From: Parcubacteria group bacterium Greene0714_7
GTDB lineage: Bacteria; Patescibacteria; Paceibacteria; UBA9973; UBA2103
Direction: 5' to 3'
DNA length: 64,000 nt
Assembly (NCBI GenBank): GCA_007378985.1
Contig: VMHB01000001.1
Span: 186,001-250,000, forward strand
The notes below the pieces were generated by a model. The model saw nothing but the letters and a program-made list of their open reading frames with translations. It searched no databases and was not told where the DNA came from. This document shows, piece after piece, positions 25,211 through 32,958 of this stretch (position 1 is its first letter; each line of letters begins with the position of its first letter). Both the position numbers and the translations under genes were made by a program.

Positions 25211-26227
25211 CTAGTCAGTTTCAAAAAGCTCACTCAAAGATTCGCCATTATTAAGGCGATTTATAGCATTGCCAAAAATTTCACCCACAGAAATAATTTC
25301 TATCTTTTGAGATAATGCTTGTGTTGGGAGAACGCTATCAGTTATGAATATTTTTTTAACGGGCGAACGATCAATAGAGGCCATGGCATTTCCTGAAAGT
25401 ATTCCGTGCGTTGCGGCAGCGTAGACTTCTTTTGCACCATTCTCCATAAGCAAAGCAGAGGCTTTTTCAAGAGTTCCGCAGGTATCAAACATGTCATCAA
25501 TGATGAGTGCAATCTTTCCTTTTACATCACCGACAAGTTTCATGGCCGTTACCTGATTTGGAATTTCTCGTTGCTTGTGAATAATTGCAAGATCCACATT
25601 TTTTGTTAGTCGTTTTGCGTATGATTGTGCACGACTTACACCGCCAACATCTGGGGAAACAACCACAAGCTCTTCTTTTGCTAATGCATCAGCAAAGAAG
25701 GATTGGAAGAAAGAAATAAATACAGGTCGTGCGTATAAATAATCAACATTTGTGTCTCTAAAGAATCCGCCGATGGCATCTGTATGTAAGTCCATTGCTA
25801 AAATTTTGTCAGTACCGAGCGTTTCAAGAAGCACCGCCACTACTCGAGCGGAAATTGGTTCACGAGGCTTTGCTTTCCTCTCCTGTCTGGCATATCCCAT
25901 ATACGGGAGTACGACTGTGATTTCCCTGGCAGATGCACCGCGTGCAGCTTCAACGGCGAGGAATAAGCGCATCCAATTTTCAGCAGGTGGGTTAGTGGAC
26001 TGAACAAGAAATACACTCTTCCCACGAAGGTTCTCCATAAACTGCACATGCTGTTCGCCATCAGAGAATGTTTTCAGTTTTATTTTCCCCAAGGAGGTGC
26101 CGAGCTTTGATGCAATTTTTTCAGCAAGAGGGTCGTTCGAGCCGAGGCTGAAAATTGCGTAGTCCATCCGGTTGTGAGTTTTGGCGTCATGCCCGCAGTC
26201 GTCCGTAGAGATTGAAGTGTGCCCCAT
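25211..26227 (-). CDS. prs: Ribose-phosphate pyrophosphokinase
   Basis: 338 residues making PRPP from ribose 5-phosphate and ATP. FSLGSNDPLAEKIASKLG and KLKTFSDGEQHVQF open the enzyme; VVLPYMGYARQERK is the flexible ATP loop; VVSPDVGGVSRAQSYAKRL and LIIDDMFDTCGTL (PRPP-binding DDMxDTxGT) follow. The first 20 residues (to MDYAIFSLG) have no family match, so the start may be 26167; a TATAGT box upstream of 26227 supports the longer form. Confidence 0.94.
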   Translation of the reverse strand: MGHTSISTDDCGHDAKTHNRMDYAIFSLGSNDPLAEKIASKLGTSLGKIKLKTFSDGEQHVQFMENLRGKSVFLVQSTNPPAENWMRLFLAVEAARGASAREITVVLPYMGYARQERKAKPREPISARVVAVLLETLGTDKILAMDLHTDAIGGFFRDTNVDYLYARPVFISFFQSFFADALAKEELVVVSPDVGGVSRAQSYAKRLTKNVDLAIIHKQREIPNQVTAMKLVGDVKGKIALIIDDMFDTCGTLEKASALLMENGAKEVYAAATHGILSGNAMASIDRSPVKKIFITDSVLPTQALSQKIEIISVGEIFGNAINRLNNGESLSELFETD

Positions 26228-26431
26228 ATATTTAGATGAAGTGGACTATACCACTGCCGTTATGGGCATAAAAGACCGCAACGCCAAAATCTACAACGGG
26301 ATCCATTAGTGGGGAGTATATCAAGAACTGTGTCTAATGTGTAACATTTTCCTCCTTGCATGGGTTTATGTATTCAGCACTAGGATACATGCGTAAAGGA
26401 GTCCTGTGTCTTATACTGCTTTAATACACCA

Positions 26432-26860
26432 ATGATTAACGTAAACCAACTCACTGAGGCTTCAGAGCAAAACATACAGGAACTAGAGCTTCTCTCGGGT
26501 ATGTTGCATGGCGATGAACGAAAATCATCGGCAGACGAAATTGCCCGTATACTCAGTAACCCCTCTGTTATTTTTGTTGTTGCAAAAGATGGGGAACGTA
26601 TTATTGGGATGGGTGCGCTCTATATACATCAGAAAGTTGGTAAAATAGGGTCATATATAGAAGATGTCATTGTTGATAGTGCGTACCGTGGGAAAGGATT
26701 AGGTAAAGAAATAGTACAAGCTCTCATTGATGGAGCACGCGAGCGGGGGGTAGTATCAGTTTCACTTACCTCACGACCAGAAAGAATTGCAGCGCATACT
26801 TTGTATGAAAAACTTGGTTTTAAAAAATATGACACAAATGTTTTTAGAATTACCCTCTAA
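26432..26860 (+). CDS. GNAT-family N-acetyltransferase
   Basis: 142 residues of the Gcn5 fold: VAKDGERIIGMGALYI, then IEDVIVDSAYRGKGLGKEIVQALI with the R/Q-x-x-G-x-G/A acetyl-CoA loop (RGKGLG), ending LYEKLGFKKY. Substrate unknown. A TATACT box lies 14 nt before the ATG. It precedes the ATP-citrate lyase genes by 12 nt and may share their transcript; a role in acetyl-CoA use is only a guess. Confidence 0.85.
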   Translation: MINVNQLTEASEQNIQELELLSGMLHGDERKSSADEIARILSNPSVIFVVAKDGERIIGMGALYIHQKVGKIGSYIEDVIVDSAYRGKGLGKEIVQALIDGARERGVVSVSLTSRPERIAAHTLYEKLGFKKYDTNVFRITL

Positions 26861-26872
26861 TAGATAGCTCTA

Positions 26873-28018
26873 ATGTCACGGGTAAAAATTACGGAGTATA
26901 GAGCTAAGAAACTTATACTTGGGGACGCATATGCGGGTCGTTCCTTGTCGGGTATTTCTGATGTTGGGTTTACGAAACCCAACATGGTGGTGAAGGTTGA
27001 TCAAGGGATTAAGAAGCGTTTTAAGCAGGGGCTTGTTGCGGTCAATGTTTCTTCAAAGGAGGCAGGGCAGAAAGTAAGGGAATGGGAAAAGCGAGGTTTT
27101 TCTCATTTTCTTGTTGAGCCGTATGTATCGCATGAGGAGTCTGAAGAGCAGTACCTTTTTTTAGAGCGGGTACGCACGGGGATACGAGTTCTACATGCTT
27201 CTTCGGGTGGTATTGATATCGAGGCACACCCAGAACTAGTGAAAACATATCTCATAAACCCGGCACTATCATATATGGTAGTGCCGGGCATCCCAGAAAA
27301 ATTCTTGAAACATCTTGTGGAGGTGTTTGAAAAAAACTTTTTCTCTTTTCTTGAAATTAATCCACTTGTTGTTCGGGGAGATGAGGTATATATCCTCGAT
27401 GCAGCGGTGCTCGTCGACAGCGCGGGAATATTTTTCGTCAAAAATGGATGGAACGAAGAAGACGTTGTTGAGGGAAAGGTACGACATATTGCTGAAGAAA
27501 AAGTACAGGCACTTCAAAAAACTACCCCTGCCTCCCTGAAACTCACCATTTTGCACCCTGATGGAGGTTTGTTTTTTCTGCTTTCAGGTGGTGGTGGAAG
27601 TATTGTTATTGCAGATGAGGCAGAACTTAATGGTGTGGGTCGCTCCATTGGTAATTATGGAGAATATAGCGGTGGTCCAACTCGAGAAGAAACACATCTC
27701 TACGCACGAGAGGTGATTCAGCTATTACTTAATTCACCTGCAAAGAAGAAGGCGCTCGTGATTGCTGGAGGTATTGCAAATTTTACTGATGTTAAGTCAA
27801 CATTTAAGGGTATTGTTGATGCCTTGTCAGAGTGCGCGAGCACTCTTCGAGGAAAAGGTGTAAAAGTATTTGTGCGTCGTGGCGGACCGAATGAAATTGA
27901 AGGGCTTCTTTTTATGGAAGAGTATTTAAAAAAAGAAAAATTATTTGGTTCAGTGTATGGTTCTGGTGCAGTAATTACGAGTGCAGTTGATGATGCCATT
28001 GCATTTATAAAAAAATGA
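26873..28018 (+). CDS. ATP-citrate lyase, ATP-grasp subunit (SucC-like)
   Basis: 381 residues aligned with the N-terminal part of human ACLY and bacterial AclB. Landmarks: NMVVKVDQGIKKRFKQGLV (ACLY NLVVKPDQLIKRRGKLGLV), FLEINPLVV, LTILHPDGG, NYGEYSGGPTREETHLYA, IANFTDVKSTFKGIVDAL and FVRRGGPNEIEGL. With the next gene it should cleave citrate with ATP and CoA to acetyl-CoA and oxaloacetate. Two DNA hairpins (26961-26985, 27259-27288) lie inside the reading frame. Confidence 0.9.
   Translation: MSRVKITEYRAKKLILGDAYAGRSLSGISDVGFTKPNMVVKVDQGIKKRFKQGLVAVNVSSKEAGQKVREWEKRGFSHFLVEPYVSHEESEEQYLFLERVRTGIRVLHASSGGIDIEAHPELVKTYLINPALSYMVVPGIPEKFLKHLVEVFEKNFFSFLEINPLVVRGDEVYILDAAVLVDSAGIFFVKNGWNEEDVVEGKVRHIAEEKVQALQKTTPASLKLTILHPDGGLFFLLSGGGGSIVIADEAELNGVGRSIGNYGEYSGGPTREETHLYAREVIQLLLNSPAKKKALVIAGGIANFTDVKSTFKGIVDALSECASTLRGKGVKVFVRRGGPNEIEGLLFMEEYLKKEKLFGSVYGSGAVITSAVDDAIAFIKK
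26961..26985 (+). repeat. 25-nt perfect hairpin in the ATP-citrate lyase gene
   Basis: ATGTTGGGTTT and AAACCCAACAT flank an ACG loop. It encodes DVGFTKPNM in frame, next to a segment conserved in ACLY. Confidence 0.6.
27259..27288 (+). promoter_or_regulatory. Palindrome with the TrpR-like 1 core inside a coding region
   Basis: CCCGG arms flank CACTATCATATATGGTAGTG, which is the TrpR-like 1 core with one mismatch; the whole 30 bp is palindromic apart from that pair. It encodes PALSYMVVPG in frame. Either an intragenic regulator site or an insertion of the same palindromic element. Confidence 0.6.
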
Positions 28019-28099
28019 ACCCCGTTAGAAATACCACCTGCACAGATTTCTAAAATATTTATATATGAAAAAGCGCATTGATAAAATTTCTAACGGGGT
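28019..28099 (+). repeat. Inverted repeat spanning the ATP-citrate lyase gene junction
   Basis: ACCCCGTTAGAAAT (28019-28032) starts right after the upstream stop codon and its exact complement lies at 28086-28099, within the first codons of the next gene. ATTTCT at about 28047 can pair with the left arm instead, giving an alternative fold. Shares CCCGTTAGA with 1576-1697. Confidence 0.65.
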
Positions 28100-29903
28100 G
28101 AACATACTTGAATTAACACGGAGTGGAAGAGCAAGAGTTCTCGTCATAGGGAATCATTCAGGCATTATTCAGTCAATGCTCGATTTTGATTTTCTTTCAG
28201 GCAAGGAAATTCCTTCTGTATTGGGGATAGTTGCAGGGAATCGTAAGGCAGAAAAATATTTTTTTGGGACTAAAGAAATTTTGTTGCCATGCTATAAGAA
28301 TATTCAAATTGCTTCGGAGGCCTTAGGTTCAAAGGTCGACTGGATGCTTAATCTTCAGTCGGGACGGCGTACATTTGAATCAACGGTTTCCTTTTTTGAT
28401 TTTTTCCCAAAATCGCTTGGGGCACACATATTTGCAGAAAATGTTCCAGAAAGTCACGCAACTGAGCTCATTTCTCGTTTTGGTAAGAAGTATTTTATCG
28501 TAGGGCCTTCAGGAGTTGGATTGTTGATACCAGGCGCTTTGAAGCTTGGCGCCATTGGTGGTGTTGATGCGGTTCAAATTAAATCTGGAGCACTGACAAA
28601 CGCTGGAAATATTGCGGTTGGTTCAACTTCTGGAGGAATGACTAATGAGCTGATTCATGCAGTTGCGCGTGCTGGGAAAAGACTCTCGTTTGCAATAGCT
28701 ATTGGCGGAGACAGGTTTCCTGTAGTTTCTTTGACGCAGATATTTGCGCTTGCTGAAGCAGATTCTCAAACAGAAGGATTTGTATATTTTGGAGAGCTTG
28801 GCGGTGTAGATGAATATGAAATTATTGAGCTCATTAAGGCAAAAAAGTTCACCAAACCTCTTGTTGCGTATATTGCGGGAATTATAGATGAAGCATTTGA
28901 TGAACATGTACAATTTGGGCATGCAAAGGCATTGGTGCAGACAATGGATGAAAGTGCTCGTGCAAAGCGTGAGGCACTTCGCGAGGCTGGTGTTATTGCT
29001 CCTGATACATTTCCTCAGTTTCTTGATGCGCTTCAAAAACTTCCCGGAGGCGCGTATACTGCTGAGGAAATGGATATAGAGCCGCTTCAAGGACGACAGA
29101 AAAGTATTCTTTCGACGAGAAAGGTTTCAGACATAGATGAAGGTCGTATTTTTGTAAAAGGAAAAAAACTTTCGAAAGGCAAAGAAAATGCATTTGTGGA
29201 CGCTACGTTAGTTGCACTTCTTGGAAAGCCTGTACAGTCTCCAATAACACGAGCCTTTACCGAAGCTGTGTTTGAAATGCTTATAGACCACGGAGGAAAT
29301 GTTTCAGGGGCAGTAAATACCATGATTACCGCTCGTGCTGGTAAAGATCTTGTTTCATCCCTTGCCTCAGGCCTTCTCACTGTTGGTCCCCGTTTTGGTG
29401 GAGCAATAAACGAAGCAGCTCGTTTGTGGATTTCGGGTGTTGTATCGCAAAAAACAGGTTTGGAATTTGTAGCTGAAAAAGCAAAGGCAGGTGAGTTGAT
29501 TTTAGGCATTGGGCACAAGAAATACCGCGTTGGGCTCCCAGATCCTCGAGTGAAAGCTCTTGCTGAATTTGCAACGCTTCTTAAAGTACATCCACATTAT
29601 GATTTCGCACGGAGCGTAGAGAAAGCAACAACTTCAAAAAACGGGAAATTGATTTTAAATATCGACGGCGCTATTGCAGCGTTACTCTTAGACATCTTGA
29701 GTGAATGCGAAGGGATGAGTCAGCGCGAACTTCAAGAGCTTGCTGATGCTGAATTCTTTAATGCATTTTTTGTTATTCCTCGCTCTGTAGGTTTCATTGC
29801 ACATTTCATGGAACAAAAGAAAAATGATGAAGGTTTGTTTCGTCTTCCTGATGAACTACTGTTTGTGAGAGCAGAGACTCCAAAGAAAACTAAGAAGAAA
29901 TAA
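28065..29903 (+). CDS. ATP-citrate lyase, catalytic subunit (SucD-like plus citrate synthase domain)
   Basis: 612 residues matching ACLY from the CoA-binding domain to the C-terminus. VQFGHA holds the phosphorylated His; STSGGMTNEL and AIGGDRFP are the CoA-ligase parts; the citrate synthase-like end keeps DHGGNVSGAVN, ARAGKDLVSSLASGLLT, GIGHKKYR and NIDG, equivalents of the three catalytic residues of human ACLY. A GTG at 28098, right behind the inverted repeat, is an alternative start. It forms the lyase with the preceding gene. Confidence 0.92.
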   Translation: MKKRIDKISNGVNILELTRSGRARVLVIGNHSGIIQSMLDFDFLSGKEIPSVLGIVAGNRKAEKYFFGTKEILLPCYKNIQIASEALGSKVDWMLNLQSGRRTFESTVSFFDFFPKSLGAHIFAENVPESHATELISRFGKKYFIVGPSGVGLLIPGALKLGAIGGVDAVQIKSGALTNAGNIAVGSTSGGMTNELIHAVARAGKRLSFAIAIGGDRFPVVSLTQIFALAEADSQTEGFVYFGELGGVDEYEIIELIKAKKFTKPLVAYIAGIIDEAFDEHVQFGHAKALVQTMDESARAKREALREAGVIAPDTFPQFLDALQKLPGGAYTAEEMDIEPLQGRQKSILSTRKVSDIDEGRIFVKGKKLSKGKENAFVDATLVALLGKPVQSPITRAFTEAVFEMLIDHGGNVSGAVNTMITARAGKDLVSSLASGLLTVGPRFGGAINEAARLWISGVVSQKTGLEFVAEKAKAGELILGIGHKKYRVGLPDPRVKALAEFATLLKVHPHYDFARSVEKATTSKNGKLILNIDGAIAALLLDILSECEGMSQRELQELADAEFFNAFFVIPRSVGFIAHFMEQKKNDEGLFRLPDELLFVRAETPKKTKKK

Positions 29904-29953
29904 TTCCTGTTCCGTAGCCACTTGTTCTGAGTTATTATTGTCCCTACAGTATC

Positions 29954-30026
29954 GGGCGGTTAGCTCAGTTGGTAGAGCGTTCCCTTCACACGGGAGAGGT
30001 CACAGGTTCGAATCCTGTACCGCCCA
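29954..30026 (+). tRNA. tRNA-Val (anticodon CAC)
   Basis: 73-nt cloverleaf: acceptor GGGCGGT/ACCGCCC, anticodon stem TTCCC/GGGAG with loop TTCACAC, T-arm CAGGTTCGAATCCTG, discriminator A. CCA is not encoded. Confidence 0.96.
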
Positions 30027-30049
30027 CACATGATTTATTATTGTTAGTT

Positions 30050-30120
30050 CGGGGCGGAGTATGCCGGTAGTACATACGATTCGGGTTCGTATAGACCGAG
30101 TTCGATTCTCGGCGCCCCGA
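30050..30120 (+). tRNA. tRNA-Pro (anticodon CGG)
   Basis: 71-nt cloverleaf: acceptor CGGGGCG/CGCCCCG, D-stem GTAT/GTAC, anticodon stem TACGA/TCGTA with loop TTCGGGT, T-arm CCGAGTTCGATTCTCGG. Its last 18 nt plus one base recur at 30256-30274. Confidence 0.93.
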
Positions 30121-30274
30121 CTGAACAAAGTGAAGGAGGAAGAACAGACCGACTGCTCGGTCTGTGTCCGGAATCGAAAGTCGGAGTCATGCCGTTAGGC
30201 AGACGAGACCGGGTAGAAACCACTTAGCGAGTCCTCGAGCGGAGTTCGTTGACGCCGATTCTCGGCGCCCCGAC
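30121..30274 (+). repeat. Direct repeat of the tRNA-Pro 3' end enclosing ~134 nt
   Basis: The 19-nt string CGATTCTCGGCGCCCCGAC occurs at 30103-30121 and again at 30256-30274. The interval has no ORF but contains a 9-bp hairpin (ACAGACCGA-CTGC-TCGGTCTGT) and a TGCC-GTTA-GGCA hairpin. Duplicated tRNA 3' ends are the mark of integrase attachment sites, so this may be the scar of a lost element. Confidence 0.6.
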
Positions 30275-30377
30275 CATAGAGGTCAAATATATTTTTTATT
30301 CATGGGCCTATAAGCAAAGCTTTTAGGCTCCTCTCTCGAAAAAAGTAGACATACATGCCATACTTTCTTTCTCGTTC

Positions 30378-30448
30378 GGGCCTATAGTCTAGTGGTACGA
30401 CGCTACATTCGCATTGTAGAGGCGCGAGTTCGATTCTCGCTAGGTCCA
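30378..30448 (+). tRNA. tRNA-Ala (anticodon CGC)
   Basis: 71-nt cloverleaf: acceptor GGGCCTA pairs with TAGGTCC including the G3-T70 identity wobble of tRNA-Ala; anticodon stem CTACA/TGTAG with loop TTCGCAT; T-arm GCGAGTTCGATTCTCGC. Confidence 0.93.
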
Positions 30449-30460
30449 CAGAAACAAGGA

Positions 30461-30506
30461 TCTCCCTCCGAAGGAGAAAATCCAGGTTCGACTCCTGGTG
30501 AGAGCA
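30461..30506 (+). pseudogene. 3' half of a tRNA-Arg(CCG)-like gene
   Basis: Anticodon stem TCTCC/GGAGA with loop CTCCGAA (anticodon CCG), variable AAAT, T-arm CCAGGTTCGACTCCTGG and acceptor strand TGAGAGC plus A. The D-arm and the 5' acceptor strand (expected GCTCTCA) are missing; upstream is the end of tRNA-Ala. A truncated remnant, or possibly half of a split tRNA. Confidence 0.7.
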
Positions 30507-30574
30507 CCTTTCGACTCCATGACTCACTCAGAGCAAGCACCCGTGGACTATTTTTCTAAACACTACAAAAGAGC

Positions 30575-30616
30575 CAGTATAGTATAAGTTAACGACCGTT
30601 AAATTATACTATACTG
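30575..30616 (+). repeat. 42-bp near-perfect palindrome, TATAGTATA type, copy 1
   Basis: Arms CAGTATAGTATAA... around the centre AACGACCGTT; one mismatched pair besides the two central bases. It lies downstream of the hypothetical gene 30661-30972. Confidence 0.75.
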
Positions 30617-30660
30617 ATTGAAACTGCTTTTATTTTAGAATTAATTTTTTACTCAATTTT

Positions 30661-30972
30661 TTATTTGGCCTTTTTTAAAAATTTGACGCTCAAAGGTGAA
30701 ATGTTTGGATAGAGGCGTGCTAATTCTGTCGGGTCAGATTTATACGGTGTGAATGCTTCAATAGTTGCATCTGATGCGGTGCCTGGTCCAAGCCATACAG
30801 TATCCCCACCTTCATCAGTATGTCTTTCAATGTGAAATACTCGGTAGACAATGCCGGGGAAAAAATGAGGAGCAAGAGAAATAAAGTCTTGCGCTGAGAG
30901 GGCTCGTAGTTTCACCCGATCTCCTTTTTGAAGAAAGAGATGTTCAGGTTTTCGGTGGTCTTTTTCTGACAT
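30661..30972 (-). CDS. Hypothetical protein bracketed by palindromes, 103 aa
   Basis: No family recognised. The N-terminus MSEKDHRKPEHLFLQKGDRVKLRAL leads into a beta-rich domain with IVYRVFHIERHTDEGGDTVWLGPG, reminiscent of small SH3-like barrels, and ends basic (VKFLKKAK). Palindromes sharing arms and centre lie 45 bp after its stop and 77 bp before its start. The layout mirrors the TrpR-like genes, so it could be a DNA-binding protein acting on them, but this is inference. Confidence 0.6.
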   Translation of the reverse strand: MSEKDHRKPEHLFLQKGDRVKLRALSAQDFISLAPHFFPGIVYRVFHIERHTDEGGDTVWLGPGTASDATIEAFTPYKSDPTELARLYPNISPLSVKFLKKAK

Positions 30973-31048
30973 AGATGCCGTTTATTATATCATTTTGATT
31001 TTTTAACTCTTCAGTAATGTAATTTTTAAGTATTATTAACCAATTGCC

Positions 31049-31088
31049 TGTATAGTATAATTTAACGACCGTTAAATTATACTATACA
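31049..31088 (+). repeat. 40-bp palindrome, TATAGTATA type, copy 2
   Basis: TGTATAGTATAATTTAACG and its complement, with only the two central bases unpaired. It lies between the hypothetical gene (minus) and the NUDIX gene (plus), so it could control both. Confidence 0.75.
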
Positions 31089-31115
31089 CCTTAATACTAC
31101 TTAGCTTAGGCGGTA

Positions 31116-31121
31116 TATAAT
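31116..31121 (+). promoter_or_regulatory. -10 box of the NUDIX gene, leaderless
   Basis: TATAAT ends exactly 6 nt before the ATG at 31128; copy 2 of the TATAGTATA palindrome ends 27 bp upstream of it. Confidence 0.65.
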
Positions 31122-31127
31122 AAAAAA

Positions 31128-31706
31128 ATGAAAGACCGATCGTACAGAAAACCTCTGATGCCTGAAAATGCGAAGCGTGTTTTTGAAGGTGAGATTTTTG
31201 ACATGTATCAGTGGGAACAAGAGCTCTACGATGGAACTTCTGCAACTTTTGAAAAAGGTTCTCGTCCCGACACTGCTATCGTGTTTCCAATTACTGAGAC
31301 TGGAGAGATTCTTATAATCGAAGATTCACAACCTCATAGAGAAACTGTTTTGACTTCAGTGAGTGGGCGAATAGAGTCAGGCGAGACTCCCGAAGAAGGA
31401 GCGAGACGGGAACTCTTGGAAGAGACAGGCTATGAAGCAAATACATGGGAATCTTTTTACACCAGTACACCAGTAGAGAAACTCGATTGGGTTAATTATG
31501 TTTTTATTGCAAAAGGATGCAAGAAAATAAAAGACGCCAAGCCTGACGCAGGAGAAAAAATAGTTATCCGTTCGGTCACGTTTGATGAACTTATTTTACT
31601 TGCTTCAGAAGGGAAGTTACGAGGAAAGGATTTCAGCATCATGGTGCTTCAGGCGATGCTGAATCCTGAAAAAATGAAAGATTTACGAAAGAAGTTTACG
31701 CCCTAG
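31128..31706 (+). CDS. NUDIX hydrolase, ADP-ribose pyrophosphatase-like
   Basis: 192 residues. The Nudix box GRIESGETPEEGARRELLEETGYE fits GX5EX7REUXEEXGU over residues 83-105; its Glu residues bind magnesium. The preceding beta strands (DTAIVFPITETGEILIIE) resemble ADP-ribose pyrophosphatase. Substrate not certain. Confidence 0.88.
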   Translation: MKDRSYRKPLMPENAKRVFEGEIFDMYQWEQELYDGTSATFEKGSRPDTAIVFPITETGEILIIEDSQPHRETVLTSVSGRIESGETPEEGARRELLEETGYEANTWESFYTSTPVEKLDWVNYVFIAKGCKKIKDAKPDAGEKIVIRSVTFDELILLASEGKLRGKDFSIMVLQAMLNPEKMKDLRKKFTP

Positions 31707-31735
31707 TAGAAATTCGCTTTATTTTATAAATATTT

Positions 31736-32239
31736 TCACCACACCCATTTTACTGATACAAAAGCAATTGCGAGAACACTAAGAAGTGTGATTCCTTGTA
31801 GTGCCATTAATATATATTTATGTGAACGTGCGACATGTGATTTTCTTTTAAGATATGCACGCCAACCTTGATGAATTAAAATTATATTCCCAGTTAGTGC
31901 AAAAATAAGTATTAATGCAGAGGTGTTGGTGGTGAACGCTAATGCGTCAAACCCGTAGAGAGCTACACTCGCCCCCACTCCAACAAATAGTATGTCCAGT
32001 AGTGCATTTTCTGCATCCTCTACGAGGCCAGCCCCAAACTCAAGAGCTTCGTAGAGTACTGCTCCACCAGTGATTGCTATAAAAGCGTAGAGAGTGGACA
32101 CCTCTAGAAACCACGCGAATGCTCCGAATGTTAATCCAGAAAATAGGTGCACGAGCGACCAGAAATCAGCATAGCGACCATGCGCCCACCCGAAGTTTAC
32201 GAGTTTTGAAGCTGTGCGTTCAAAGTTTAATTTCAGCAT
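31736..32239 (-). CDS. Polytopic membrane protein of unknown function
   Basis: 167 residues from MLKLNFERTASK, with about four or five membrane helices. ADFWSLVHLFSG followed by YEALEFGAGLVEDAENALLDILFVGVGA gives a His/Asp and Glu/Asp pattern like VanZ or DUF2238 proteins; this assignment is tentative. The longer frame to 32407 runs into the divergent gene. On the minus strand TATACT at 32249-32254 and a GGGAG before the ATG support 32239. Confidence 0.6.
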   Translation of the reverse strand: MLKLNFERTASKLVNFGWAHGRYADFWSLVHLFSGLTFGAFAWFLEVSTLYAFIAITGGAVLYEALEFGAGLVEDAENALLDILFVGVGASVALYGFDALAFTTNTSALILIFALTGNIILIHQGWRAYLKRKSHVARSHKYILMALQGITLLSVLAIAFVSVKWVW

Positions 32240-32312
32240 CTTCTCCCTAGTATACCTTTCCATCTTAAAATATCGTGGTATTCTTTGCGCGTATTCTAAA
32301 GAAGAAATACCT

Positions 32313-32831
32313 ATGGACGAAAAACAATTGAACGGGGAGATACGCACTGAAAAGACTCCACGCACGGTGTATTTTTTTGAGTACCTGACGCGTTGGACGG
32401 GTTCCATCCCATCATTGATTGTTCACACAATTCTTTTCGGTGGTGCTTTTGCTCTTGGGTTCTTTCATGTAGCTCCGTGGGATTCTGTGCTTTTGGTATT
32501 GACGACATTAGTTTCTTTAGAAGCAATCTATCTTTCTTTGCTCATACAAATGACTGTCAATAGACACTCAGAAAGCTTGAAGGAGGTTGGAGAAGACGTT
32601 GAGGGGATTCAGGAAGACATTGAAGAAATTACCGAAGACGTTGAGGGAATTCAGGAAGACATTGAAGAAATTACCGAAGACGTTGAGGGAATTCAGGAGG
32701 ATGTTGAAGAAATGACCGAAGAAGATGCTGAAGACGCAGAATTAGAAAAGCGTCATCTCGTGAGCCTAGAGCAGTTAACAAAAGATGTACAACGGGTTTT
32801 ACAGGACTTGGAGAAATTCAAGAAACAGTGA
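32313..32831 (+). CDS. DUF1003-like membrane protein with a repeated coiled-coil tail
   Basis: 172 residues from MDEKQLNGEIR. Two helices with GSIPSLIVHTILF and WDSVLLVLTTLVSLEAIYL, then IQMTVNRHSE, match the DUF1003 layout (GS...W, LSLxA, QNR). The acidic C-terminal tail contains a 14-residue unit, EDVEGIQEDIEEIT, repeated nearly three times, predicted to be a coiled coil. Divergent from the membrane protein at 31736; the 73-bp gap must hold both promoters. Confidence 0.7.
   Translation: MDEKQLNGEIRTEKTPRTVYFFEYLTRWTGSIPSLIVHTILFGGAFALGFFHVAPWDSVLLVLTTLVSLEAIYLSLLIQMTVNRHSESLKEVGEDVEGIQEDIEEITEDVEGIQEDIEEITEDVEGIQEDVEEMTEEDAEDAELEKRHLVSLEQLTKDVQRVLQDLEKFKKQ
32594..32719 (+). repeat. 42-bp tandem repeat in the DUF1003-like gene
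   Basis: The unit starting GAAGACGTTGAGG is repeated about three times almost without change, one unit per 14 residues. The near identity at DNA level suggests recent expansion. Confidence 0.8.
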
Positions 32832-32958
32832 GCTATAGATTAGTGTATAGCGTTTAGTGGTTAGGGGAATTCAATTCAAGAAAACTAAACCCTAAACGCT
32901 AGACCCTAAACCCTATTTAAGCTAGCCCCGAGAGGTTCGAAGTGTTAAAGTATTTGCG

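Noticed and set aside
30121..30274. A complete extra tRNA in the interval behind tRNA-Pro
   Set aside because: Only the 3' end fits; no matching 5' acceptor strand, D-arm or anticodon arm could be folded.
30300..30527. 75-codon minus-strand ORF
   Set aside because: It lies across tRNA-Ala(CGC) and the tRNA-Arg fragment; its translation is a by-product of tRNA sequence.
32594..32719. CRISPR-like repeat array
   Set aside because: The repeats are contiguous, in frame and without spacers; they encode a coiled coil. No CRISPR array was found in the window, although a Cas4-like nuclease is present.
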